Of a stretch of DNA of 64,000 bases, positions 50,332-59,498 are shown in pieces. This DNA comes from Salinirussus salinus. Its GTDB lineage: Archaea > Halobacteriota > Halobacteria > Halobacteriales > Haloarculaceae. The notes under the pieces were generated by a model that saw nothing but the letters and a program-made list of their open reading frames with translations, searched no databases and was not told the origin of the DNA. Positions within the stretch are counted from its first letter, which is position 1, and the number at the start of each line of letters is the position of its first letter. The translations under genes and the position numbers were made by a program. The DNA lies in the NCBI RefSeq assembly GCF_009831455.1, contig NZ_WOWO01000003.1:1-64000 (forward strand), in the 5' to 3' direction.

Positions 50332-51249
50332 ATGCCAGAGCCGACCGCGCCGGAACCGACCGTCCTCGTCGCCGACCCCGACGGGGAGCGCAGGGCGGCG
50401 ACCGCCGGCGCCGTCCGGGAGGCGCTACCCGACGCGACGGTCCACGAGGCCGAGTCGCTCGCCGCCGCCCGGGAGGCGCTCGTCGCGGCAGTAGAGGAGG
50501 ACCGGGAGGCGGCCCGCCTGGACGCCGCCGTCACGGAGTACGACCTCGGCGACGGGACCGGGCTGGACCTGGCGGAGCACCTCCGGGGAGTGGCCCCCGA
50601 CGCCGGCTGCATCCTCTATACGGCGACGACCGACATCGACACCGCGTCGTTCGAGGGGGTCCTCGAGTACGTCCCGAACACCGGCGCCGACACCGACCAG
50701 TTCGCCGCGGCGCTCGAGGCGGCGGCACTCGACAACAGCCACACCGCGTACCCGCTCCCCGAAGACGAGGCGGGCCGGCTGGCGGCGCTCGCGGCCTACG
50801 TCGACGGCGAGGCCGAAGACCGCGCCGGCGACGCGCTGGACCGGGTCGTGGAGCTTGCCGCCGCCCACTTCGGGGTCGAGGTCGCCTCGGTCAACCTCAT
50901 CCGGGAGGACCAGCAGGACTTCCTGACGGTCCACGGCCGGGAGTGGGTCCCGACCCCGCGGGACGCCTCCATCTGCACGTACACCATCCTCGAGGACCGG
51001 ACGATGGCCGTCGAGGACACGACCGAGGACCCGCGCTTTGCCGACAACGACACCCTCCGGGAGATGGACATTTACGCCTACCTCGGCGCGAACCTCCGGA
51101 CGCCGGCGGGACACAGCATCGGCTCGCTGTGTGTCTACGACGACGAGCCCCGCTCCTTTTCCGCGGCCGACCGCGAGTATCTGTCGACGCTCGCCGACCT
51201 CGTGATGGACGTGCTGGCGCTGGCCAACGATGGGGGAGCGGAGCCGTGA
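50332..51249 (+). CDS. receiver-GAF signalling protein
   Basis: A 305-residue two-domain protein. Residues about 9-125 form a receiver-like domain (TVLVADPDGERRAATAGAVREALPD) with a likely phospho-Asp in VTEYDLGDGTG near residue 71. Residues about 160-300 are a GAF domain (LDRVVELAAAHFGVEVASVNLI, SICTYTILEDRTMAVEDTTEDPRF, GSLCVYDDEPRSFSAADREYL), which senses small molecules or light in relatives. It has no output kinase or DNA-binding part. GTGA overlap with the next gene shows coupling to a RecA-like protein. Confidence 0.85.
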   Translation: MPEPTAPEPTVLVADPDGERRAATAGAVREALPDATVHEAESLAAAREALVAAVEEDREAARLDAAVTEYDLGDGTGLDLAEHLRGVAPDAGCILYTATTDIDTASFEGVLEYVPNTGADTDQFAAALEAAALDNSHTAYPLPEDEAGRLAALAAYVDGEAEDRAGDALDRVVELAAAHFGVEVASVNLIREDQQDFLTVHGREWVPTPRDASICTYTILEDRTMAVEDTTEDPRFADNDTLREMDIYAYLGANLRTPAGHSIGSLCVYDDEPRSFSAADREYLSTLADLVMDVLALANDGGAEP

Positions 51250-51902
51250 GCGACGAGCCGTACACCTTCGACGGCCTCCCGCTCGAGCCGGTCCCCGCGG
51301 GGTCGTCGGTACTCGTGACGACTGCCGACCGGGCGGGCTCGCGGCTCGCCCGGGAACTGGTGCTCTCGGGGGACGACCGCGGGGAGGGGATGGTGCTGGT
51401 TTCCACCGGCTCCTCCGGCCGCCAGGTGGTCGCGGACTGCCTGTCGGCGGTCCCCGCCCTCGACACCTCGCGGCTCGGCGTCGTCGACGCCAGCGGCACC
51501 GGGGACGTGGAAACGGACACCGGCGCCCACGTCGAGTCGGTCTCGAACACCGGCGACCTGACGGGGATCAGCATCGGCTTCTCGGTCGTCTACTCGGCGC
51601 TGTACGACGGCGGCGTCGAACGCATCCGGACCGGTTTCGACTCGGTGTCGACGCTGTTGCTGTACTCGGAGTTTCGCACGATCACCCGCTTTGTCCACAC
51701 GATGGCCGGCCGGGTGTCGCAGACGGGGGGACTCGGCGTCTTCGTCCTCGACCCCGCGATGCACGAACCCCAGGTCGTCCAGACCCTGGCCCGGCTGTGT
51801 GACGGCCGGGTGGACCTCCGGCGGACCGACGCAGGGGGCTACGAACTCGACGCGCAGGGACCGGGCGACCAGCCCCGCGGCTGGCGGCCGGTCGACCTGT
51901 AG
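51246..51902 (+). CDS. RecA/KaiC-like (DUF7504-type) haloarchaeal protein
   Basis: A 218-residue protein starting at GTG 51246 inside the preceding stop (GTGA). The fold seems to follow the RecA/KaiC order: PAGSSVLVTTADRAGSRLARELVL stands where a P-loop would be, but no GKT/S is visible, so it probably lacks ATPase activity. DTGAHVESVSNTGDLTGISIGFSVVYSAL and GLGVFVLDPAMHEPQVVQTLARL are hallmarks of small haloarchaeal signalling partners. It is co-transcribed with the receiver-GAF gene; a regulatory role is likely but not shown. Confidence 0.7.
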   Translation: MSDEPYTFDGLPLEPVPAGSSVLVTTADRAGSRLARELVLSGDDRGEGMVLVSTGSSGRQVVADCLSAVPALDTSRLGVVDASGTGDVETDTGAHVESVSNTGDLTGISIGFSVVYSALYDGGVERIRTGFDSVSTLLLYSEFRTITRFVHTMAGRVSQTGGLGVFVLDPAMHEPQVVQTLARLCDGRVDLRRTDAGGYELDAQGPGDQPRGWRPVDL

Positions 51903-51930
51903 GGTGCGCTTCCCGCGAGCCGGGCGGCGG

Positions 51931-52683
51931 TCAGTTGACCGTCACGCCCCCGAACGCGGCGACGCCGGTCACGACCAGGTCCGGCTCGCTCCCCCGCTCC
52001 TCGCGGTCGCCCCGCTCGCCGGCCTGGCGGGTGGCGGCGTCGGCCGCGTCGGCCGGGTCGCCGCCGGCATCGCGGGCCGGGCGCGGCCGTTCGTCGCTCG
52101 CCCCGCCAAACAGCGGGAGCACGTCCAGGTCGACATCCCACTCGCGGGGGGCGTGGATCTCGACGCCGCCGAAGAGGGCCAGCGTGCTGACGTGTGCCGG
52201 CGGGTCGGATATCTCGGCGTCCCGCAGGTCGAGTTCGACGCCGCCGAAGGCCGCCGTCAGGCTTCCGCCGGTGAAGGAGCGGGAGGTCGACCGCTTCTCC
52301 GAGCCGCCGAAGGCCGCAAAGGTCGAAACGTACGAGCCGCTGTCGGCATCCGGGCCGGGCCGTCCCCGGAGGTAGTCGAACATCAGCGAGAGCCCGAAGA
52401 GGACGACCACGAGCGGCCAGAACTCCCAGACGCTGTCGACGGGGACGAGGTCGAGCGCGACCGCCTGCCAGGCGGCGGCCACGACCACGACGACCGCCGG
52501 GCCGAAGAGGTTGCGAAAGCCGCTGCGCACCATCGCGTACAGCCCGAGCAGGATGAACAGCGAGGGGACGTAGTCGAACAGGAACCGGGCGTCGTAGAGC
52601 CCGGTCGTCTCGGCCAGGAGGACGATGCCGACGACGACCACGAGGGCGCCGAACAGGACCTGGGTCGGGAGGCGGCGTGCCAT
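51931..52683 (-). CDS. LiaF-like membrane protein
   Basis: A 250-residue membrane protein with four hydrophobic helices (about 7-102) followed by a Gly/Ala-rich soluble tail. Repeated AFGG segments (VSTFAAFGGSEKRSTSRSF, LTAAFGGVELDLRDAEI, LALFGGVEIHAPREWDVDLD and VTGVAAFGGVTVN) are typical of LiaF/VraT-like C-terminal beta-helix proteins with a DUF5668-type helix bundle. They sense or damp cell-envelope stress in bacteria; here no kinase is near. ATG at 52683. Convergent with the RecA-like gene (28 bp). Confidence 0.85.
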   Translation of the reverse strand: MARRLPTQVLFGALVVVVGIVLLAETTGLYDARFLFDYVPSLFILLGLYAMVRSGFRNLFGPAVVVVVAAAWQAVALDLVPVDSVWEFWPLVVVLFGLSLMFDYLRGRPGPDADSGSYVSTFAAFGGSEKRSTSRSFTGGSLTAAFGGVELDLRDAEISDPPAHVSTLALFGGVEIHAPREWDVDLDVLPLFGGASDERPRPARDAGGDPADAADAATRQAGERGDREERGSEPDLVVTGVAAFGGVTVN

Positions 52684-52907
52684 ACGCTGACTACACGTAT
52701 TGCTGACATAAAACCCCGCGTCCTCTCCCCACGTCGGTGGTGACGGTCGCGCGCATCCGGTGGAATTAAATCGGGCGGCACCGCGAGGCTTAGAACAACG
52801 GGAACGATGGCTGTCCAGACCGGCCACGCCGACCGTCCTCCCGCCGCCGCGGCCCGTGTTACCGGGCGGGAGACGGCCGGTCCGCCGGGGACGCCGGGTG
52901 AACGGGG

Positions 52908-53591
52908 ATGAAAGTCTTCACGTCGAAGCGGAGCCGTCGGATCGCGGTCCTCGCAGCGTTGGGGCTGGTCGTCGTGCTCGCCGGCGGGTACCTGCTGGTC
53001 CGCACGTACGCCCCGTTCCTGTTCGACGCCGAGGCGATGCGCGACTGGGTCGGGGAGTTCGGCGCGTTCGCGCCGCTCGTGTTCATCGTCGCCCAGGTCG
53101 CCCAGGTCATCGTCGCCCCCATCCCCGGTCAGGTGACGGCCATCGTCGGCGGCTACCTGTTCGGCCCCGTGGCGGGAACCGCCTACAGCATGGTCGGCGT
53201 CACGGTCGGCAGCGCCATCGCCTTCCTCATCGCTCAGCGGTACGGCCGGCCGGTCGTCGAGCGGATGATCGACGGGGCCCTGCTCGACCGCTTCGACGGG
53301 TTCGTCGAGACGCTGGGCGTCCCCGGCCTGTTCCTCTTCGTCGTCATCCCGGGGCTCCCCGACGACGTGATCTGCTTTCTCGCCGGGCTGGCACACTTCC
53401 GGCTGTTCGTGTTCGTGAGTGTGATGTTCATCGGCCGCCTCCCCGCGTACGTCGTCACCAACTTCGCCGGCGACGGGCTGGCGACCGGCAACGTCGTCGA
53501 GGCCGTCGTACTCGTCGCCGCACTCGCCGTCTTCTCGGTGTACGCCTACCACAAACGCGAGGAGATCAGACAGTACACGCAGGGGATGTAG
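52908..53591 (+). CDS. TVP38/TMEM64 (VTT) family membrane protein
   Basis: A 227-residue membrane protein of the VTT/DedA-like family. The diagnostic stretch is VFIVAQVAQVIVAPIPGQVTAIVGGYLFGPVAGTAYSMVGVTVGSAIAFLIAQRYGRP. About six helices are seen, with a short re-entrant-like PIPG segment. Relatives act as lipid scramblases or transporters. Start ATG at 52908 follows a gap from the LiaF-like gene; the ATG is followed by a basic head KVFTSKRSRR. It is convergent with mfnA, 6 bp between the stops. Confidence 0.9.
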   Translation: MKVFTSKRSRRIAVLAALGLVVVLAGGYLLVRTYAPFLFDAEAMRDWVGEFGAFAPLVFIVAQVAQVIVAPIPGQVTAIVGGYLFGPVAGTAYSMVGVTVGSAIAFLIAQRYGRPVVERMIDGALLDRFDGFVETLGVPGLFLFVVIPGLPDDVICFLAGLAHFRLFVFVSVMFIGRLPAYVVTNFAGDGLATGNVVEAVVLVAALAVFSVYAYHKREEIRQYTQGM

Positions 53592-53597
53592 GCGGCG

Positions 53598-54662
53598 TCA
53601 GTACCAGTCCAGGTCCGCGACGAAAGAGCGCAGCATCGACCGGGTGACGTGGGGCATACAGACGACCCGGAGCTCCCCCGTACCGGTCCGTGAGAGTCGC
53701 CAGCCCCGCTCGCGGAGGTGGGCTATCGTCGGCGCCGACACGTCCGCCGCGACCAGCGGGAGCTCCGGCCCGACGACCGCGTGTCCGCGGCGCCGGAGTT
53801 CGTCCGCCAGCCACTCGGCGTTGTCCATCGAGGTACCGTACTGCTCGCGGTAGCCGGCCGGCCACAGCGCTTCCAGGGCCGCAAGCGCGCCCGCCACGCC
53901 CGCTCCCGAGCGGGTCCCCGTCAGCGTCGCCTGGGATGTCGACTCCAGATAGGGCGTCTCGACCGCCAGTTCGTCCAGCAGGGCTGGCGAGCGCGCCAGA
54001 AACCCGCCGGCCGGTACCGGCGCCTGCCCCGCCTTGTGGGGGTCGATGGTCATCGTGTCGACGGCGGCGTCCGCGAAGTCCCACTCGTGGTCGGTAAACG
54101 GGAGGAAGAACCCGCCCCAGGCGGCGTCGACGTGAAAGAGGGCGCCGGCGTCGGCCGCGACGTCGGCCAGGGCGGGCACGGGGTCGACCGCGCCGTACTC
54201 CGTGGACCCGGCGACGCCGACCACACAGACGGTGTCGTCGTCGACCAGCTCTGTGACCGCGTCCGGCCGGGCCCGGCCCGCGCCGTCGGTCGGCGCCGTC
54301 CGGAGGGAGACGTCGAGAAGCTCGGCGGCCTTGTGGAAACTGAAGTGAGCGCTCTCGGGAGCGACCACGTTCGGGTCGTCCGTGCGGGCGCGATTGCGCG
54401 CGACCCGGACCGCCTGGACGTTGGCCTCGGTCCCGCCGCTGGTGATGTAGCCCGCAGGGTCGTCGATGCCGGCGACGGCCCCGAGCCGGTCGACCGCACG
54501 CGCCTCCACGTCGGCGACCGTCCCGTATGTCCCCGGGTCGCCGGGGTTGGTCGCCAGGAAGCGCTCGGCGGCCTCGCGGGCGGCCGGGTGGGGCTCGGTG
54601 CACATCGAGGAGAGGACGCGCTCGAAGCGCTGGGGCTCGGGACCCTCCGGGGCCTGCTGCAT
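53598..54662 (-). CDS. mfnA: L-tyrosine/L-aspartate decarboxylase MfnA
   Basis: A 354-residue PLP-dependent decarboxylase. The Lys near residue 210 in [13 protein letters not shown] binds [15 protein letters not shown] and [20 protein letters not shown] are family motifs. In archaea MfnA makes tyramine (methanofuran route) or beta-alanine from aspartate (coenzyme A synthesis). Halophiles have no methanofuran, so beta-alanine for CoA is the likelier role, and coaBC is in the same window. ATG at 54662. It is convergent with the VTT gene. Confidence 0.92.
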   Translation of the reverse strand: MQQAPEGPEPQRFERVLSSMCTEPHPAAREAAERFLATNPGDPGTYGTVADVEARAVDRLGAVAGIDDPAGYITSGGTEANVQAVRVARNRARTDDPNVVAPESAHFSFHKAAELLDVSLRTAPTDGAGRARPDAVTELVDDDTVCVVGVAGSTEYGAVDPVPALADVAADAGALFHVDAAWGGFFLPFTDHEWDFADAAVDTMTIDPHKAGQAPVPAGGFLARSPALLDELAVETPYLESTSQATLTGTRSGAGVAGALAALEALWPAGYREQYGTSMDNAEWLADELRRRGHAVVGPELPLVAADVSAPTIAHLRERGWRLSRTGTGELRVVCMPHVTRSMLRSFVADLDWY

Positions 54663-54729
54663 ACCCGCTCTCCCCGGGGGAGGCGCTTAGCGGTTACGGG
54701 ACGGCGGCGACCCACCGCGGTACCGGGCC

Positions 54730-54993
54730 TCAGTGGTCGCCGCCGTAGCTGCCCTTCTTTGCGTCCAGCTCCTTCTCGCGGCGGGAGCGCCCGTCTTCGG
54801 AGCGTGTCGGGCCGTCCGAGCCGCCCCGGACGGCCAGGACGCCGGCGGCGGCCGTGACCGCCGCGGCGAGGGCGACAGCGGCCACAGCCGAGAGCCCGAG
54901 CAGGAGCCTTCCGGCACCGAGCGAGACGAGAAACAGCGCGGGCGCGGCGACGACCACGAACGCGATGTTGTCGAGGAGGGCTTCGCGGACCAT
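54730..54993 (-). CDS. small membrane protein with charged tail
   Basis: An 87-residue protein with two predicted helices (about 8-30 and 33-57) and a strongly charged tail (RSEDGRSRREKELDAKKGSYGGDH). The tail sequence with Lys/Asp/Glu and GSYGGDH looks genuine. Start ATG 54993. It lies 67 bp upstream of mfnA on the same strand and may be in one unit with it. I do not recognise the family. Confidence 0.7.
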   Translation of the reverse strand: MVREALLDNIAFVVVAAPALFLVSLGAGRLLLGLSAVAAVALAAAVTAAAGVLAVRGGSDGPTRSEDGRSRREKELDAKKGSYGGDH

Positions 54994-55077
54994 GTGCCCG
55001 GGTACCGGCGGCCGACAGAAAGGTCTTGTGAGCGGGCGGACCGGGCGGGCGACGGAGTATCGAAGGGGCGGCGGGCG

Positions 55078-57333
55078 TCAGCGCACCGAGTCGAGCAGGA
55101 GCTTCTGCTCGACGCGTTTGACCTCGTGCTGGACGTCCCGGACGGCGTCGATGTTCGCGGAGATGGAGGTGATCCCCTCCCGGACCAGAAAGCGGACCAT
55201 GTCGGTGTCCGAGCCCGCCTGCCCGCAGATGCTCGTCGCCACGCCGTGCTCGCGGCATACCTCGATGGTCTGGGCCATGAGCTGACGGATCGCCTTGTGG
55301 TTGGCGTCGTACCGGTCGGCGACCTGGCCGTTGTTGCGGTCGACCGCCAGCGTGTACTGGGTCAGGTCGTTGGTCCCGAAGGAGGCGAAGTCGATGCCGA
55401 CGTTTGCCATCTCCTCGATACAGAGCGCTGATGCGGGCGTCTCGATCATCACGCCCCACGAGCGTTTCTCGGTGTCGATCCCCACGCCCTCCATCAGCCG
55501 GCGGGCCGCCTGCACGTCGTCGACGTCGTTCACCAGCGGGAACATCACCTCGACGTTGTCATAGCCCATCTCGAACAGCCGCCGGAATGCCTCGAGTTCG
55601 TGCTCGAAGACGTCCGGGCGGTCGAGGCTGCGGCGGATCCCCCGGTAGCCCATCATCGGGTTGTGCTCAGTGGGTTCGTCCTCGCCGCCCTCGAGCTGGC
55701 GGAACTCGTCCGTGGGAGCGTCGAGCGTGCGCACGCGGACGGGTCGGGGGTAGAACTCGTCGGCCACCCCGCGCACGCCGTCGACGATCTGCTCGACGTA
55801 CTCGTCGGCGCCGTGGTCCTCGATGTACCGCTCGGGGGTCTTGCCCAGCGAGAGGACCAGGTGCTCCAGCCGCAGGAGCCCGACCCCGTCGGCGCCGGTC
55901 GCGGCGGCGCGCTCGGCGGCGTCCGGGATCGAGACGTTGACCTTGACCTCGGTCGCGGTCATCGGCTTGACCGGGGCCTGCGGGCGGACCTCCTCGATGG
56001 CGTCGCGCTCGTCCTCGGCCTCTGCACCGGTCTCGACGCTGCCTTTCTCGCCGTCGATAGTGATGACCTGGCCGTCCTCGAGACGGTCGGTGGCGTGTTC
56101 CGCGCCGACGACCGCGGGCACGCCGAGCTCCCGGGAGACGATGGCGGCGTGGGAGGTCATCCCGCCCTCGTCGGTGACGATGCCCGCCGCCCGCTTCATC
56201 GCGGGCACCATGTCGGGGGTGGTCATCTCGGCGACGATGACGTCGCCGTCCCCGACCTTGTCCAGCTCGTCGAGCTTCCGGACGAGCCGGGCTTCGCCGG
56301 AGGCCTGTCCCGGGCTCGCGCCGAGCCCGGAGACGACCAGTTCCGCCTCCTCGGCGACGCCGCCGTCGGCGACGCTGCCCTCCTCGGCGCCCTCGGCGAT
56401 GGTCGTGATCGGCCGGGACTGGAGCAGGTAGACCTCGCCGTCCTCGATGGCCCACTCGACGTCCTGGGGCTCGCCGTAGTGTGCCTCGATCTCCTCGCCC
56501 AGCGCCCGCAGCTCCTCGAGTTCCTCCTCGCCGAGGACCCGGCTCCCGCGCCTGTCCTCGGACACCTCGCGCTCGACGGTCTCGCCGGTCTCGGGGTCCC
56601 GGACGTGCATCACCTTCTTCTGGGCGACGGTGGTCTCGCGGAGGGCACCGGTCTCCCGGTCGATGACGTAGTTGTCCGGCGTCACGGCACCGGAGACGAC
56701 CGCCTCGCCGAGTCCCCACGCGGCCTCGATGGTGATCACGCCCGCGCCGGTGGAGGGGTGGCTGGTGAACATCACGCCGGACTTGTCGGCGTCGACCATC
56801 CGCTGGACGACCACGGCGATGTCGACGACGTCGTGGGCAAAGCCCTGTTCCTGGCGGTAGTAGATGGCCCGCTGGGTAAAGAGGGAGGCCCAGCACTCCC
56901 GGACCCGCTCGAGGAGGGCCTCGCCGGTGACATTCAAGAAGGTCTCCTGCTGGCCGGCGAAGGAGGCGTCGGGGAGGTCCTCCGCGGTCGCGGAGGAGCG
57001 GACGGCGACCGGGGCGTCGTCGCCGATCTCCTCGTAGGCCGCCATGACCTCCTCGCGGATCGACTCGGGGATCGGGGTCTCGCGGATGAGTTCGCTCGCG
57101 TGTTCGGCGGCCTCCGCCAGCGCCTTCGAGTCGTCGGTGTCGACGTCGACGGCCTCGAACAGCTCACCGTCGATCCCCGTCTCCTCGATGAACGAGCGGT
57201 ACGTGTCGGCGGTCACGACAAAGGCCGGCGGCACCGGCAGGTCCGCGGCCGTCAGTTCCCCGAGCGACGCCGCCTTCCCGCCGACGGCCCCCAGGTCGTC
57301 GCCCCGGATGTCGTCCAGCCAGAGTACAGCCAT
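55078..57333 (-). CDS. ppsA: phosphoenolpyruvate synthase
   Basis: A 751-residue PEP synthase that turns pyruvate and ATP into PEP for gluconeogenesis. It has an N-terminal ATP-grasp-like nucleotide domain (VLWLDDIRGDDLGAVGGKAASLGEL), the phospho-His motif GGMTSHAAIVSRE near residue 395, and a C-terminal TIM barrel with ASFGTNDLTQYTLAVDRN and the catalytic Cys in SICGQAGSD near 702. The start at 57333 is leaderless: ATTATTATACT is centred 29 bp upstream on the minus strand. Isolated between the small membrane protein and the DoxX pair. Confidence 0.95.
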   Translation of the reverse strand: MAVLWLDDIRGDDLGAVGGKAASLGELTAADLPVPPAFVVTADTYRSFIEETGIDGELFEAVDVDTDDSKALAEAAEHASELIRETPIPESIREEVMAAYEEIGDDAPVAVRSSATAEDLPDASFAGQQETFLNVTGEALLERVRECWASLFTQRAIYYRQEQGFAHDVVDIAVVVQRMVDADKSGVMFTSHPSTGAGVITIEAAWGLGEAVVSGAVTPDNYVIDRETGALRETTVAQKKVMHVRDPETGETVEREVSEDRRGSRVLGEEELEELRALGEEIEAHYGEPQDVEWAIEDGEVYLLQSRPITTIAEGAEEGSVADGGVAEEAELVVSGLGASPGQASGEARLVRKLDELDKVGDGDVIVAEMTTPDMVPAMKRAAGIVTDEGGMTSHAAIVSRELGVPAVVGAEHATDRLEDGQVITIDGEKGSVETGAEAEDERDAIEEVRPQAPVKPMTATEVKVNVSIPDAAERAAATGADGVGLLRLEHLVLSLGKTPERYIEDHGADEYVEQIVDGVRGVADEFYPRPVRVRTLDAPTDEFRQLEGGEDEPTEHNPMMGYRGIRRSLDRPDVFEHELEAFRRLFEMGYDNVEVMFPLVNDVDDVQAARRLMEGVGIDTEKRSWGVMIETPASALCIEEMANVGIDFASFGTNDLTQYTLAVDRNNGQVADRYDANHKAIRQLMAQTIEVCREHGVATSICGQAGSDTDMVRFLVREGITSISANIDAVRDVQHEVKRVEQKLLLDSVR

Positions 57334-57357
57334 GTGCGTGGATGAGACTGTGAACAA

Positions 57358-57369
57358 GTATAATAATGA
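57358..57369 (-). promoter_or_regulatory. ppsA TATA box
   Basis: On the minus strand the sequence reads CATTATTATACT, centred about 30 bp before the ATG at 57333, in a GC-rich context. It fits a leaderless transcript. Confidence 0.55.
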
Positions 57370-57537
57370 ACCTTCTGAACTCCGCCTCCACTCCCGGCCA
57401 CGTCCCTCCCGGGCCGCCGTGCCGTCTTAAAATATCCCCGCATGCTACGGCTCCGCCGGCACCCGGTTCTCGGGGCTCGGGAATCCGAGCGGCGCTTTTG
57501 CACCGTGAGAGCGAACCCCCGACTGGAGGGCAACAAA

Positions 57538-58062
57538 ATGGCATACCGCGAGACCACACGCGCCGCGACGGGCTTCGACCTCCGCCTGTCCGGCGGCTGG
57601 CAGCAGTACTGGCTGGCGTTCCTGCGAGTCATCGTCGGCTGGTGGTTTTTCCTGTCCGGGTTCACGAAGGTCCTCACGGACGGGTTCAACTACACCTACG
57701 GCCCGATGTACCTGCGGGAGATGACCGGGACCGCACTCGGCCCCATCCCGGTCTGGATGGGCGAGAACCTAGCGTGGCTGATCGAGCCGGGGGTGCCGCT
57801 GTTCGAGATGCTGATCGGGCTCGGCATCATGTTCGGCGTCCTCACCCGGCTGGCGGCCTTCGGCGGGGCCTTCTTCATGACCCTGTTCTGGGTCGGCAAC
57901 GCCGAGTTCGGCCACGGCCTGGTCAACGGCGACCTCTTCGGGTTGCTGTTGTTCCTGACGGTCGGCGTGCTCGCCGCCGGCCGGTACTACGGCCTGGACG
58001 CCTACCTCGAGCGCACCGCCTTCGTCGAACGCCACCCGCGGCTCAGGTACCTGCTCGGCTAG
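57538..58062 (+). CDS. DoxX family membrane protein
   Basis: A 174-residue membrane protein of the DoxX/DoxD family with four helices. Signature pieces are WLAFLRVIVGWWFFLSGFTKVL, PLFEMLIGLGIMFGVLTRLAAFGGAFFMTLFWVGN and LFGLLLFLTVGVLAAGRYYGLDAYLE. Members have been linked to quinol oxidase partners (DoxDA) and to redox stress. The start at 57538 follows a 200-bp leader region containing a TATA-like TTAAAATAT near 57425. A second membrane gene follows 13 bp on and is likely co-transcribed. Confidence 0.88.
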   Translation: MAYRETTRAATGFDLRLSGGWQQYWLAFLRVIVGWWFFLSGFTKVLTDGFNYTYGPMYLREMTGTALGPIPVWMGENLAWLIEPGVPLFEMLIGLGIMFGVLTRLAAFGGAFFMTLFWVGNAEFGHGLVNGDLFGLLLFLTVGVLAAGRYYGLDAYLERTAFVERHPRLRYLLG

Positions 58063-58064
58063 GA

Positions 58065-58072
58065 GGTGACAG
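58065..58072 (+). promoter_or_regulatory. Shine-Dalgarno-like site before the small DoxX partner
   Basis: GGAGGTGA ends about 3 bp before the ATG at 58076, just after the doxX stop. It is one of few strong ribosome binding sites in the window, as expected for an internal gene of an operon. The spacing is short but usable. Confidence 0.5.
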
Positions 58073-58075
58073 CAA

Positions 58076-58363
58076 ATGGACGACCTCAACACCATCGACA
58101 AGGCGGCGATGTTCCTCAGCACCGGGCTGATGTTCCTGGGCATCGTCGTCCTCGGCTTCGTGGAAACGCTCACCGGACAGCCACACTTCCCCATCGCGAC
58201 GGAGGGCGGAGAAGTCGTGGCCTACGGCACGTTCGGGCCGACGCTGCGGACCGGCCTCGTCATCGCCGGCCTCGTGGTCCTGCTGGTCTACGCCGTCTAC
58301 AAACTGGCGACGCCGGTCGAACCGGCCACCGACGAGACGACGGATGTCAGCACGGCCGACTGA
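58076..58363 (+). CDS. small two-helix membrane protein in DoxX operon
   Basis: A 95-residue protein with two hydrophobic helices (about 10-30 and 59-79) separated by a polar loop (TGQPHFPIATEGGEV) and an acidic Thr-rich tail. It starts 13 bp after the doxX stop (preceded by GGAGGTGA, a plausible ribosome binding site). It may form a complex with the DoxX protein. No family is recognised. Confidence 0.75.
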   Translation: MDDLNTIDKAAMFLSTGLMFLGIVVLGFVETLTGQPHFPIATEGGEVVAYGTFGPTLRTGLVIAGLVVLLVYAVYKLATPVEPATDETTDVSTAD

Positions 58364-58430
58364 CCGACGGGTCGGTCGCGTGACCGGTCCCGATCCCGCG
58401 GTCTGATCCTCCACACCCGCGCACGGACGC

Positions 58431-59498
58431 TCACTCCTCCAGCCCCAGCAGCGCCCCGACGTCGACCCGTTCGCTCAGGAGGTCGGCCATCCGGTCGACC
58501 GCGTCCTCGGTGGTGGTCCGGCCCGAGCGCAGCGTCTCCTCGACGCGGTCGACGGCCGTCCGGGTGTCGGCGTCGACCAGCACGACCGGCACGCCGCGGT
58601 CGGCGGCCTTCCCGAGGACGGCGTTGGGCGGGCGGTACCCGCCGGTGAGGACGAGACAGGCCAGCCCCCCCGCCTCCAGCGCTGCGGTCTGGACGTCCGC
58701 GCGGTCGCCGCCGGTCACCAGCGCCGCCCGCCGCGTCCGCCGGAGGTGGTCGAGCACCGCGTCCGCGCTCATCGCGCCGACGGCCACTCGCTCGACCAGC
58801 CCGTCGGTCGGCGCGTCCGGGGTCAGCAGGTCGCCGCCCACCCCACGCCGGAGGTCGGCGACGCTGACGCCCGCCAGCTGCTCGTCGCGGGGGACCGCCC
58901 CGAGGCTGTCGACCCCCCGCCCCTCGAGGAAGGGGATCGAATCCTCCGACAGCCCCTCGATGTGCGCGCTCTCGACGGCGTTGAACAGCACGCCCGCCAG
59001 CCGGTCGCCGAAGGCCTCGGCCCCGGCGAGCACGTCGTCGAGGTCACCGGCATCGGCGTAGCGGCTCACCAGCACCGCCCGGGCGTCGAGCAGGGCGGCG
59101 ACGTCGGGGTCGGTCAGCTCGACCACGCCGCCGGTCCACAGCCGCCCCCCGCCCTCCAGCATCATCAGGTCGACGCCCTCGGCCAGCTCCGCGAAGCTCT
59201 CGGCGACCCGCTCGCGCAGCGCGTCGGGGTCCTCCCGGCCGCGGACGGCCTCCTGGACGAACGTCGGCGAGTAGACGACGGGCTCCAGCTGGTGCATGCC
59301 GGCCTCGAGTCCCAGCACCTCGCGGGCCAGGGCGGGGTCCTCGTCGCGGGTCTTGCCGACCACGCTCTCCAGCCGTGTGCCCTTCGGTTTCATGTAGCCC
59401 ACCTCGGCACCCCGCTTCTGTGCCAGCCGCGCCAGCGCGACCGCGATCGCCGTCTTGCCTGTACTCTCCGCCGTCGACGTAACGAGTAGCGTGCTCAT
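58431..59498 (-). CDS. BioD-like/DRTGG (phosphotransacetylase N-terminal) protein
   Basis: A 355-residue protein. The first half (about 1-205) is a BioD/dethiobiotin synthetase-like P-loop domain (LLVTSTAESTGKTAIAVALARLAQ), the second (about 210-330) is a DRTGG domain (LVTGGDRADVQTAALEAGGLACLVLTGG). The pair resembles the N-terminal part of long phosphotransacetylases but lacks the catalytic domain. It overlaps the ADP-forming acetate-CoA ligase gene by 4 bp, so the two are translated together. A sensory or regulatory role in acetyl-CoA metabolism is inferred. Confidence 0.88.
   Translation of the reverse strand: MSTLLVTSTAESTGKTAIAVALARLAQKRGAEVGYMKPKGTRLESVVGKTRDEDPALAREVLGLEAGMHQLEPVVYSPTFVQEAVRGREDPDALRERVAESFAELAEGVDLMMLEGGGRLWTGGVVELTDPDVAALLDARAVLVSRYADAGDLDDVLAGAEAFGDRLAGVLFNAVESAHIEGLSEDSIPFLEGRGVDSLGAVPRDEQLAGVSVADLRRGVGGDLLTPDAPTDGLVERVAVGAMSADAVLDHLRRTRRAALVTGGDRADVQTAALEAGGLACLVLTGGYRPPNAVLGKAADRGVPVVLVDADTRTAVDRVEETLRSGRTTTEDAVDRMADLLSERVDVGALLGLEE

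Noticed and set aside
48090-51245. A very long plus-strand frame leading into the RecA-like gene
   Set aside because: Only the last 219 codons from GTG 51246 have haloarchaeal character; the rest is shadow of metG and the receiver-GAF gene.
53566-54603. Alternative long frame over mfnA
   Set aside because: Arg/Gly-rich shadow; the true frame has the PLP motif.
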